The translations under genes were made by a program, and so were the position numbers. Below are positions 35,670 through 43,470 of a stretch of DNA of 60,770 nucleotides, in pieces; positions within the stretch are counted from its first letter, which is position 1; each line of letters begins with the position of its first letter. The notes under the pieces were generated by a model. That model made no database searches and was not told the origin of the DNA. It saw only the letters and a list, made by a program, of their open reading frames with translations. Origin of the DNA: Acidobacteriota bacterium (GTDB lineage Bacteria; Acidobacteriota; Vicinamibacteria; Vicinamibacterales; CAVVIG01); contig JAFDVO010000012.1 of the NCBI GenBank assembly GCA_018268955.1, forward strand, positions 1 to 60,770, given 5' to 3'.

Positions 35670-36470
35670 GTGACGCGATCATTCGTACGACTACTCGCTG
35701 CGGCCTCGCTGGTGCTGGGCCTCACGCCGGCGGCTTTCGCGCAGGACGACGACACGGTGCTGAAACCGGCGGAGCCGGATTTCACCGTTGCCAGTCTCGG
35801 GACGAACATGCGGCTGCCCCAGGGCAAGCTGACGTTCCGCCTGACGCATCGGTTCGAAGGGCCGCTGAACGACAGCGGCATTGGCGATCTGTTCGGCCTC
35901 GATGCCGGGGCACAGATGGGGCTCGAGTTCCGCTACGGACTCATCAAGCGGGGCCAGATCGGCTTCTACCGGACGAACGACCGGACGATCGAGATGTTCG
36001 GCCAGTACAGCCTGCTCCAGCAGGGAACGTTCCCGTTCGACGTGTCGGCGCGCGTGGGCGTCGAAGGCACGAACAACTTCAAGGACAGCTACTCGCCGTC
36101 GGTCACCGCCATCGTGTCCCGGCGCATCGGTGAGGTGGCGGCGGTCTACGTCGAGCCGATGTGGGTGAACAACACGAACACCCTCCCGATGGCGCTCGTC
36201 GACCACAACGACTCGTTCAACGTCGGCATTGGCGCGCGCGTGCGGGTCCGGCCCACCGTGTACGTGATTGGCGAGGTGACGCCACGAGCCGGAGGGTACA
36301 AGCCCAACTCGAACCAGATGACGTTCGGCGTCGAGAAACGCGCCGGCGGCCACATGTTCCAGTTGAACGTGAGCAACGGGTTCGCCACGATGCCGGCATC
36401 GCTGTCGCGCGGCGCCATCTCCACGGACCACTGGTACCTGGGCTTCAATCTCGCACGGAAGTTCTACTGA
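35670..36470 (+). CDS. DUF5777-like outer-membrane beta-barrel protein
   Basis: A 266-residue protein with a signal peptide (RLLAAASLVLGLTPAAFAQ) and a predicted 12-strand barrel built of alternating amphipathic strands (KLTFRLTHRFE, MGLEFRYGLIKRGQIGFYR, YVIGEVTPRAGGY), ending in an aromatic residue (NLARKFY), the usual sorting signal for outer-membrane barrels. It resembles the DUF5777 family. The start is a GTG with GAGGAGA upstream. The direct neighbour is the cytochrome lipoprotein, so a cytochrome/porin pair for electron or metal exchange across the outer membrane is plausible but unproven. A strong hairpin follows its stop. Confidence 0.75.
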   Translation: MTRSFVRLLAAASLVLGLTPAAFAQDDDTVLKPAEPDFTVASLGTNMRLPQGKLTFRLTHRFEGPLNDSGIGDLFGLDAGAQMGLEFRYGLIKRGQIGFYRTNDRTIEMFGQYSLLQQGTFPFDVSARVGVEGTNNFKDSYSPSVTAIVSRRIGEVAAVYVEPMWVNNTNTLPMALVDHNDSFNVGIGARVRVRPTVYVIGEVTPRAGGYKPNSNQMTFGVEKRAGGHMFQLNVSNGFATMPASLSRGAISTDHWYLGFNLARKFY

Positions 36471-36493
36471 CCCGCGCCCGACCTCGGACCTCC

Positions 36494-36521
36494 CGCCCTC
36501 GCACCTGCACGTGCGAGGGCG
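36494..36521 (+). terminator. 11-bp hairpin after the DUF5777-like gene
   Basis: Arms CGCCCTCGCAC and GTGCGAGGGCG around a 6-base loop, 23 bases after the stop. No U-tract. It likely marks the 3' end of the cytochrome-barrel transcript. Confidence 0.5.
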
Positions 36522-36564
36522 AGGCAGGCCCAACCTCCGATCCCTACCCGGCCGCGCCCCCCAA

Positions 36565-36592
36565 CCCTCGACCTCCAACCTCCAACCTCCGG
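36565..36592. repeat. 7-bp short tandem repeat (CCTCCAA type)
   Basis: Heptamers CCCTCGA, CCTCCAA, CCTCCAA, CCTCCGG in period 7, the same unit as at 23504-23552. Confidence 0.7.
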
Positions 36593-36601
36593 TTAGCCCC
36601 A

Positions 36602-36656
36602 CGACCATAGAGATAAGCGTCTGAGCTTGTCATAACTATCTATTTGTCTATGGTCG
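36602..36656 (+). promoter_or_regulatory. AT-rich promoter bracketed by a 10-bp inverted repeat
   Basis: Arms CGACCATAGA (36602-36611) and TCTATGGTCG (36647-36656) are perfect and enclose an unusually AT-rich 35-bp segment. TTGTCA (36627-36632) and TATGGT (36649-36654) are spaced by 16 bases like a sigma-70 promoter. The right arm covers the -10, so the repeat could be an operator pair for the gene at 36716. Confidence 0.45.
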
Positions 36657-36715
36657 ACCGTGCGCCTACGCTCTCTCCATGACGAGCCCGCGGGCACGTC
36701 AATGTGGAGGATGTC

Positions 36716-37336
36716 ATGGTGGACCTGTATGACCGCTCGAGACGCGCCGAGGACGACTACTTCCGACGCAAGGACGCCGAACTGATCGAGCGTGCCCGGT
36801 CGAGGGCGCGTCGCGAGACACCGAAGCAGGACGCGGCCGGCGAGTTCGAGCTGCGGATCCTCGGTGACGCACTTGGGGTGCACGAACGCGACCTGATCGT
36901 CCCGCTGCACGCGGCCGGACTGCGTGCGGCCAGCGCGGTCTTGATCGAATGGCTACCCGCGATCGAGGTCGCCTGGATCGATGACGTGGATCTGGCCGAG
37001 CGGGAGGAGCTGCGCAGGCAGTTCGCCGCGGACCCCCAGAGCAGCGGCCCCGCCCTTGCGCTGCTGACCGAGTGGCTCTTCGTGCGCCCTCCGCTCGAGG
37101 CCATGGTCGCCGCCCGACGCGTGATGCGTCGACGGCTCGACGCGTCCGACGCGGACAACCGGCGCGTGATGCTCGGCCGCATCGTGAGCCGCTGCGAAGC
37201 CGTGGGGTGCGCGTCCGGCGGCTTCTTCGGCCTCGGGGCGATGTCATGGGACGAACAGGCCCGCATCGACGTGATTCGTGAATCGCTCGGCGACGACCTG
37301 TCGCCTCCAGCGGAAGCGATCGAGATCCCGCATTGA
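36716..37336 (+). CDS. hypothetical protein, alpha-helical, unknown function
   Basis: I do not recognise this 206-residue protein. It has no signal peptide or membrane helix. The N-terminus is highly charged (RSRRAEDDYFRRKDAELIERARSRARRE) and probably a long helix. The rest is predicted helical, with two similar-sized helical blocks (LGDALGVHERDLIVPLHAAG and LLTEWLFVRPPLEAMVAARR). A short glycine-rich turn CASGGFFGLGAMSWDE lies near the C-terminus. GGAGG sits just upstream of the ATG. An AT-rich promoter with a 10-bp inverted repeat precedes it, suggesting dedicated regulation. Confidence 0.7.
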   Translation: MVDLYDRSRRAEDDYFRRKDAELIERARSRARRETPKQDAAGEFELRILGDALGVHERDLIVPLHAAGLRAASAVLIEWLPAIEVAWIDDVDLAEREELRRQFAADPQSSGPALALLTEWLFVRPPLEAMVAARRVMRRRLDASDADNRRVMLGRIVSRCEAVGCASGGFFGLGAMSWDEQARIDVIRESLGDDLSPPAEAIEIPH

Positions 37337-37379
37337 ACGGTCGTCGAATCGGCGAGTGGGTGAGGGATTGGTCGGCTGG

Positions 37380-38135
37380 TCACTGTCCGGAGAGCTTCGT
37401 GAGGGCGAAGGCCGCCATGAAGCCCGCGACGGTGATCAGGCCGGCCAGGTTGTGGGCCTCTTCGAACGCCTCTGGAATCATCGTGTCCACGAGCATGGCG
37501 AGGATCGCCCCCGCCGCGATGGCGGTCGTGGCGGCGATGACGTCACGCGAGTAGTGGCTGAATACGACGTAGCCGGCGAGGGCCGCCAACGCCGACGCGA
37601 GTGCAATGACGCCCCAGACGCCGAAGACGTAACGTGCTGAGCGTCCGGCGCGGCGCATGCCGGCCGCGCTGGACATGCCCTCCGGGATGTTCGACAGGAA
37701 GACCGCGGCAACCGCGGCGACGCTGACCACTCCGCCGTGCAGGAGGCTGATGCCGATGGCGATGGACTCCGGGATGCCGTCAATCAGCGCCCCGACGGCA
37801 ATGGCCATCCCGGACCCAGGGTGGTCGCCTTCAGATGGTTGCTGCCCCGAACGCTTCCGCCGCTTGGCTCCGTACCGATCGAGCGCAACCGTCGCGGCGG
37901 TATAGACCACCGCCCCCGACACGAACCCGATGGCCGCTGCGTCGAACCCGCCGTTGGCGTAGGCCTCGTCCATCAGGTCGAACGCGAGGGCGGAGATCAG
38001 CACACCCGACCCGAACGCCATCACCGCAGCGAGCGCCCGCCGCGGCACGGTCACCATCCATGAAACCCCCGCCCCGACCAGCAGCGCCGAGCCGGCCACG
38101 GCGCCCCAGAATCCAGCCCAGATCCACGACGGCAT
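37380..38135 (-). CDS. ZIP-family divalent metal transporter
   Basis: A 251-residue inner-membrane protein with about 8 helices. Metal-site helices are clear: GALIDGIPESIAIGIS (H/D-x3-E type) and FLSNIPEGMSSAAGM. The loop between helices 3 and 4 is charged (KRRKRSGQQPSEGD) instead of the usual His-rich one. ZIP proteins import zinc, iron or other divalent cations; specificity cannot be told. A short unremarkable gap separates it from the convergent hypothetical gene. Confidence 0.88.
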   Translation of the reverse strand: MPSWIWAGFWGAVAGSALLVGAGVSWMVTVPRRALAAVMAFGSGVLISALAFDLMDEAYANGGFDAAAIGFVSGAVVYTAATVALDRYGAKRRKRSGQQPSEGDHPGSGMAIAVGALIDGIPESIAIGISLLHGGVVSVAAVAAVFLSNIPEGMSSAAGMRRAGRSARYVFGVWGVIALASALAALAGYVVFSHYSRDVIAATTAIAAGAILAMLVDTMIPEAFEEAHNLAGLITVAGFMAAFALTKLSGQ

Positions 38136-38190
38136 GCCTGCGGTACGTGCGTGATCGGTGCCAGAATGGGGCGGCGGGTCAGAGGCCTGC

Positions 38191-38196
38191 TAAACT
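38191..38196 (+). promoter_or_regulatory. -10 element for tRNA-Arg
   Basis: TAAACT 20 bases before the mature tRNA 5' end, implying a precursor leader of about 13 bases. The -35 is not obvious. Confidence 0.45.
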
Positions 38197-38215
38197 AGGG
38201 CGTTTCCAGAGACAT

Positions 38216-38291
38216 GCGCCCGTAGCTCAGGGGATAGAGCACCCGCCTCCTAAGCGGGGGGCCGGCAGTTCAATTCTGCCCGGGCGCACCA
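38216..38291 (+). tRNA. tRNA-Arg (anticodon CCT)
   Basis: A 76-base cloverleaf. Acceptor arms are GCGCCCG / CGGGCGC, D-loop region AGCTCAGGGGATAGAGC, anticodon stem CCCGC/GCGGG with loop CTCCTAA (anticodon CCT, reading AGG), and T-arm with GTTCAATTC. The 3' CCA is encoded in the DNA. The TPR gene starts 34 bases downstream. Confidence 0.97.
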
Positions 38292-38325
38292 TTCGGGTCC
38301 CGTTGCGAGCGGGGCCGAGATCGTT

Positions 38326-39057
38326 ATGAAGAGCACCGAACGTCAACACCTGAAGGAAAACGAGCTGGCCCATCTGGCCGCAGCCGCCGGCGACCTCGTC
38401 CAGGAGCGCGGCAAGCCGATCCTCACCGCCGTTGTCGCCATCGTGGTGGTGGTCGCGGCCGTAGGCGGTTACATCGGCTGGAAGAACAGCGTCGAGTCGA
38501 ACGCGCACGCGAAGCTCGCCGCTGCGCTCGCGATCGAAGAGGCGCGCGTCGGTCCGCCCGCCGCGTTCGGCACGCAGCCGCAGAGCGGCCCCAGCTACGT
38601 CAGTGTTCGTGAGAAGAACCAGGCGTTGATGGGGAAGCTGAAGGAGGTTGCGGACGCGTACCCGAGCAGCGACGCCGGTCTCTACGCCCGCTACCGGCAG
38701 GGGTCGACGGCGATGGCCCTCGGTGACCCGAAAGGGGCCGCAGCTGCGTTCCAGCAGGTGATCAGCCAGGGTGGCGACGGCGTCTACGCGCAGATGGCGC
38801 GGCTCGCGCTCGCCGAAGCCCAGGCACAGACGGGCGAGTACGACGCGGCAATCGCCACCTTCCGCGACCTCTCCCAGCGGAAGGACGGCCAGCTTCCGGT
38901 CGACGGCCTGCTCATCAGGCTCGGGCGCGTGCAGCTCGACGCCGGGAAGACCTCCGAAGCCGAGCAGACGTTCAACAAGCTGGTGCAGGAGTTCCCTGAT
39001 TCGCCGTTCACTGCGGACGCGCGCAAGGAACTCGAGCAGCTGAAGAAGGCCAGCTAG
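38326..39057 (+). CDS. membrane-anchored TPR protein, YfgM-like
   Basis: A 243-residue protein with a short cytosolic N-terminus, one membrane helix (about residues 33-52, LTAVVAIVVVVAAVGGYIGW) and a periplasmic array of tetratricopeptide-like repeats (AGLYARYRQGSTAMALGDPKGA, AQMARLALAEAQAQTGEYDAA, IRLGRVQLDAGKTSEAEQ). This layout matches YfgM/ancillary Sec-translocon TPR proteins, though bamB and der are not adjacent here. Its TAG stop shares the CTAG tetranucleotide with the convergent gene's stop. Confidence 0.8.
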   Translation: MKSTERQHLKENELAHLAAAAGDLVQERGKPILTAVVAIVVVVAAVGGYIGWKNSVESNAHAKLAAALAIEEARVGPPAAFGTQPQSGPSYVSVREKNQALMGKLKEVADAYPSSDAGLYARYRQGSTAMALGDPKGAAAAFQQVISQGGDGVYAQMARLALAEAQAQTGEYDAAIATFRDLSQRKDGQLPVDGLLIRLGRVQLDAGKTSEAEQTFNKLVQEFPDSPFTADARKELEQLKKAS

Positions 39058-41963
39058 AACGAGCGGCCGATCCTCGCGTACACCGTGGGGCCCGTCGCCT
39101 GCCCGGCGTCGTGGCCCCACGCCATTCCCGCCGTGACGGCGAACGGCAGGCCATAGCCCGCCACCGCATCCGCCGACAGCTCGCCCCCGAACCCACGACT
39201 CCACCCTCTGGGTGCTCGCTCTGGAGTGCCCTTCAGCTGGCCGATATCTCCGAACACCGCCGCGTGCAGGCTGCGCAGCATGAGCGGAAACGTACCGATG
39301 CCACGCTCCACGCGCGCGAGGGGCCACCGATATTCCACGTTGCCGACGACGAGTTGGTCGCCCGCCCTGGTGCGGGGCAGGGAGCGGAGCAGCCCCAGTG
39401 CACCGCTCGAGAAGTCGATGACGCTCGGCGACGCACCGAACGCGCCCATCGTGAATGTCTGACGTGCCCCGTCGTCGCCGCGCGAGATCCCGGCTGCCGC
39501 GCGCAGCGCAAGGACGTGCTGTCGCTCAAGTCCAGGTGCATAGCCTCGCAGGTCGAGGGTCGTCGTCGTGGCGTTGCCGTCCGACCCGAATGCCCGTCTC
39601 GTCGTTTCGATGGTCGCGCCCACCAGCACGCCGCGCTCGCGGCTGACTGAATAGCCGTAGCTCTGGCTGGAGTCAAAGGCGAGCGCCACGCGACCGGACG
39701 TGACGCGCGTCGACCGGTCACGCTGTGAGAGGTGGAACGTCGTCTCGGTACGCACGGCGGACGCGAGCAGTTGGGCGCGCCGGCGCACATGGACGAAGGG
39801 CACGTGGACGCCAGCCTGAAACTCCCGTTCGGTGCCGCTGATGTCGACGGTTGCCGTCGCGCCTGACGCAACGACCTGACGGAACAGCGTCTGGCTGGAG
39901 GCGCTGGAAAATATCGTGGGACGCCACCGGGCGTACGCGTAGGAGGCGGACCAGTCCGGAACCGCTTCGCGCGCGGGGCGCACGACGGTCGGAGCGCTGA
40001 CCGCCCACGATGTCGTCAGGGCCCACGCGTGACGCGCAAGCACGTCCGCACCGCTGACCGTTGCACCGAGCCGGACCTGGTCGGCATCAGCGACGGCGTA
40101 CGGGGTCCAGAAGGTCGGCGTCAACGTGCCCAGCGGCGAGTAGGGCCGAGAGGTCAGTGGTGTCACCGCGCCATTCGTCGACGCCAGCGTTGGCTGCAGC
40201 AGGCGAGCCTCGCCCGGTCGATACGGTGTGCTGAACACGTCGAATCCGTCTGCTGAGTACCCGGCAAACACCAGCTGCGAGCCGTCGGCCGACACGTCGG
40301 GCCACAGCGCGCCGTCGGTGCGGGTGAGTCGTCGCGCGTGGCCTGCATCCGCGAGGGCGAACTCGTAGAGATCGAACGGGCCACCGTCGAAGTCCGCCGC
40401 GGCGATCACGGCCGTGCCGTCGGGTCGCCACGCTGGCGTCACGATGCGCGCCGCGTGGTCCGACCAGGAGACACGTACCTGGCCGGAGTCCGCGGCAATG
40501 ACGACGATGTCGGGGAGTGCGCCGAGTTGTCGACGTTCGACAGCGATGGCGGTGCCATCCGGTGACCACCGAGGCGTGCTGAACTGCGTCTCCTCTCCGC
40601 TGGCGAGTGTCTCGATGCTCGCGACGCTCGGCGTGCCGGAGCCCAACTCGGCCCCGAGGGTGAGGACGACGAGGTCGCGGCGCCCGCCGCGCTCGCGCAC
40701 CGCTGCCACACGCCGCCCCTCTGGAGAGACGTCCGGATCCTGCAGGCGATCCGTGCCCGGCACTGCGACCACTACCGAGGAGGCGCGGTCCAGTACGAGC
40801 AGTTCACTGTAAAGCCCGACGCTGCGGCGGATCTCCTGCTGATCGAAGACGACGAATCGCGCGTGCGATCCGGTCGTCGAACCGAAGTACCGGGTCGCGA
40901 GCCTCCGGTCATCGTCTCCGGCGAGCCCCACACGTCGAAGGGACGGAAATTCGTCGGGACGGCGTGCGGCGTAGGCAATCTCCTGCGGACACGTGCTGCA
41001 CAGCGGCGGCAGGAATCGTGGCCCTGCGACCCACTGTCCGCGTTCCGTGAGCCTGCGCGGCGTCGCAGTCGCGTCCAGTGGCGCGCCGGTCGTGGCGGGC
41101 CTGAGCTGCTGGTTGTACTCCCGCCACAGCGTCCCGAGCGGCTCTCCGAACACGCTCCTGTAGGCCCTGGTCCCCAGGAAGGGGAGTCGGCTCGACGTCG
41201 CCGACGCGAGCGTGCCAAGGGCCGCCTGGCCGAACCGGTTCACGAGGTACTCGTGAAAGCCGAGACCGGCGGCATACGCCGCGTGCCCGTCGGGCCAGCG
41301 GACAAGGCCACCGCTCGAACGATCAAGCGTGAGCGGGCGGCCGCTGGCTGCGGCGAGGCGCTCGATGTTCCTGAAGTCGCCGGCGTACTGCCGGCCCTCG
41401 CGCGCGATCGCACTCTCCTCGAAGGTCGCCAGCCCCTCGATCTGCCACTGCGGCAGCCACATGTTCGGGAACGCAATTCCGTTCCGTCCAAGAAGGCCAC
41501 GTGCGACGCGGGCCCAGCCCGCGGAACGGTCCAGGTGCGCGATGTGGGTGTACTCGTGCACGAACACGAGGCGGAGCCAGTCCGCGGTGCGGCCAATGAA
41601 GTCCGCCCCTGACGGCGCAGCCGCGTGGAGCAGGATGGTGTTGCGAGGAAGCGGGGTCGCCCAGCCGTTCGCCTGCTCGGACTGGTCCACGAGGATGACG
41701 TGCGTGAGCATGGGCGGTTCCACACCGAGCGCGCGGCCCACGTCGAGTCGCGCCGGTTCGACGAGGCTGGCCAGCCTCGCCGCGAGCCGCTCCTCACCCT
41801 GATGGAAGTAGATCACGAAGTGCGGCGTCCGGGCCTGCTTGAAGTGCAGGCGCGGATCCACGAGGCCCGCCGCGTGCAGACGCACGCTCGACAGGAGGAC
41901 CAGACAGGCGAGAGCGACAGCGACGAACCGGTCAGTTCGCCGCGGCGGCAGTCCGGGCGACAT
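39054..41963 (-). CDS. fusion: gluzincin-type metallopeptidase, TolB-like propeller and outer-membrane barrel
   Basis: A 969-residue exported protein. Its signal sequence (RFVAVALACLVLLSSVRLHA) is followed by a peptidase-MA-like domain with HEYTH at 136-140 and the downstream glutamate E176 in WQIEGLATFEE, a complete zinc site. Residues about 290-620 contain TolB/WD40-like propeller blades (QDPDVSPEGRRVAAV, STPRWSPDGTAIAV, WPDVSADGSQLVFAG). The last about 330 residues form an outer-membrane barrel resembling the Omp85/surface-antigen end, finishing in phenylalanine (YARIGRSF). An outer-membrane-anchored protease with a propeller platform is likely; substrate unknown. The start overlaps the upstream peptide-binding gene by 32 bases, so translation is probably coupled. 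Confidence 0.82.
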   Translation of the reverse strand: MSPGLPPRRTDRFVAVALACLVLLSSVRLHAAGLVDPRLHFKQARTPHFVIYFHQGEERLAARLASLVEPARLDVGRALGVEPPMLTHVILVDQSEQANGWATPLPRNTILLHAAAPSGADFIGRTADWLRLVFVHEYTHIAHLDRSAGWARVARGLLGRNGIAFPNMWLPQWQIEGLATFEESAIAREGRQYAGDFRNIERLAAASGRPLTLDRSSGGLVRWPDGHAAYAAGLGFHEYLVNRFGQAALGTLASATSSRLPFLGTRAYRSVFGEPLGTLWREYNQQLRPATTGAPLDATATPRRLTERGQWVAGPRFLPPLCSTCPQEIAYAARRPDEFPSLRRVGLAGDDDRRLATRYFGSTTGSHARFVVFDQQEIRRSVGLYSELLVLDRASSVVVAVPGTDRLQDPDVSPEGRRVAAVRERGGRRDLVVLTLGAELGSGTPSVASIETLASGEETQFSTPRWSPDGTAIAVERRQLGALPDIVVIAADSGQVRVSWSDHAARIVTPAWRPDGTAVIAAADFDGGPFDLYEFALADAGHARRLTRTDGALWPDVSADGSQLVFAGYSADGFDVFSTPYRPGEARLLQPTLASTNGAVTPLTSRPYSPLGTLTPTFWTPYAVADADQVRLGATVSGADVLARHAWALTTSWAVSAPTVVRPAREAVPDWSASYAYARWRPTIFSSASSQTLFRQVVASGATATVDISGTEREFQAGVHVPFVHVRRRAQLLASAVRTETTFHLSQRDRSTRVTSGRVALAFDSSQSYGYSVSRERGVLVGATIETTRRAFGSDGNATTTTLDLRGYAPGLERQHVLALRAAAGISRGDDGARQTFTMGAFGASPSVIDFSSGALGLLRSLPRTRAGDQLVVGNVEYRWPLARVERGIGTFPLMLRSLHAAVFGDIGQLKGTPERAPRGWSRGFGGELSADAVAGYGLPFAVTAGMAWGHDAGQATGPTVYARIGRSF

Positions 41964-43470
41964 CCTTGAGGAAGGTGAACTCGGCGAGCGGAGTCAGGCG
42001 GATGCCGGTGAGGCGCGCCTGGGCGACGGCGACGTTCGTCTTGTACCAGAGGCCGACGTACGGGACGTCCGCGGCGATGATCCGCTGGACGTCCGCATAG
42101 AGCGCGAGCCGCCGCGACTCATCCTGAATGGAGCCAGCCTCATCCAGCAAGGCGTCCACCTGCGGGTTCGCGTATCGTCCGCGGTTGAAGCCGACCGGCG
42201 GCGCCTGCTTCGAGTGGAATACGCGCCTGAGGATGTCGGGGTCTGCGAGCGCGCCAGCCGTCCACTGCAGCGTGAAGAGCTGGAAGTTGCCCGAGAGCAC
42301 GTCGGCGTACAGCGTCGCGAACTCGTAGGTGCGGACATCGAGTTCGATGCCGACCTCGCGAAGGTTCTGCTGAATCACCGACGACTGGAGCCGGTTGAAC
42401 TCCGAGTTCGAGACCTTCAGCGAGAGCGACAGCCGCGGCTGCGGACCGTCACCGTCAGGGTCCGGATATCCGGCCTCGTCGAGCAGCGCACGTGCGCGGG
42501 ACGGATCGTGGTCGAAGTTCGGGAGACCGGTGGCCGCTGCCCATGACAACGGTGAAAGCATGCCGTTCGCCGGCATCGCGAGCCCCCGGCGCAGGTACTC
42601 GACGATCGCCTGGCGATCGATGGCGCAGGCCAGCGCCTGCCGGACGCGGACATCCTTCAGCTTCGGGTCCCGCAGGTTCAGGCCGATGTACTGGTAATCC
42701 ACGCCGGGGCCCTCGACGACCTGCAGGTCGGGGTCGGTCCGCATCTGGTGCACGATATCGGGCGCCAGGTCGTTCACGACGAGGTCCATCGTGCCCTTCT
42801 TCAGTTCCAGCCCGCGCATCACATCGTCAGGCACGATCTTCAGCACGACGCCGCTGTTCTTCGGCGCGCCGTCCCAGTACCTGTCGTACGCGGCAAGCTC
42901 GATGCGGTCGTCGACCGCGTAGTGCACGAAGCGGTACGGACCCGTGCCCACCGGGTGTTCCCGGAAGTCGGCCGGCGCCCCTTTCGGCAGGATCGGCATC
43001 ACGAGGTTGATCGGGAACGAGGCGAACGGCTGCTTGAGCGTGAAGACGATCGTGTACGGGTCGCGAGCCTCCACCGACTTGAGTTCGCGATAGCCCCCCT
43101 TGCGCGGGGAGACGAAGGCGGGATCAATCATCTGGCCGAACGTGAACACCACGTCATCGGCCGTGAGCTCGTGGCCGTCGTGGAAGCGGACCCCGCGCCG
43201 AAGCGTGGCCACCCAGGTCAGCGGGTCCGGATGCTCGAGGGATGCGGCGAGCCTGGGCACGACCCGCAGGTGCTCGTCGAGTTCCATGAAGTTGTCGAAG
43301 ATCAGCTGGTGCACGCGGGCGGAGGCGTCGTCGGTCCCGAATCGCGGGTCGAGGTTGTTCGGACCGTTGCTGAGACTGACGATGAGCGCGTTCGGGTCCG
43401 AGGCCGCGCGCTGCAGGCAGGCAGACGCGGCGAGCGCGAGCAGCAGGAGCACCGCACGCGCGAGGCGCAT
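41932..43470 (-). CDS. peptide/dipeptide ABC transporter substrate-binding lipoprotein
   Basis: A 512-residue family-5 solute-binding protein (DppA/OppA type). The lipobox SAC (C18) follows a signal helix, and the mature part has NALIVSLSNGPNNLDPRF, the family signature around LTWVATLRRGVRFHDGHELTADDVVFTF, and VGTGPYRFVHY. It would present peptides or other ligands to an inner-membrane transporter, but no permease or ATPase gene lies nearby. Its ATG overlaps the mutS stop (TGATG) and its end overlaps the metallopeptidase start, so mutS, this gene and the peptidase may share a transcript. A peptide-binding protein beside a surface protease is suggestive. Confidence 0.92.
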   Translation of the reverse strand: MRLARAVLLLLALAASACLQRAASDPNALIVSLSNGPNNLDPRFGTDDASARVHQLIFDNFMELDEHLRVVPRLAASLEHPDPLTWVATLRRGVRFHDGHELTADDVVFTFGQMIDPAFVSPRKGGYRELKSVEARDPYTIVFTLKQPFASFPINLVMPILPKGAPADFREHPVGTGPYRFVHYAVDDRIELAAYDRYWDGAPKNSGVVLKIVPDDVMRGLELKKGTMDLVVNDLAPDIVHQMRTDPDLQVVEGPGVDYQYIGLNLRDPKLKDVRVRQALACAIDRQAIVEYLRRGLAMPANGMLSPLSWAAATGLPNFDHDPSRARALLDEAGYPDPDGDGPQPRLSLSLKVSNSEFNRLQSSVIQQNLREVGIELDVRTYEFATLYADVLSGNFQLFTLQWTAGALADPDILRRVFHSKQAPPVGFNRGRYANPQVDALLDEAGSIQDESRRLALYADVQRIIAADVPYVGLWYKTNVAVAQARLTGIRLTPLAEFTFLKDVARTAAAAN

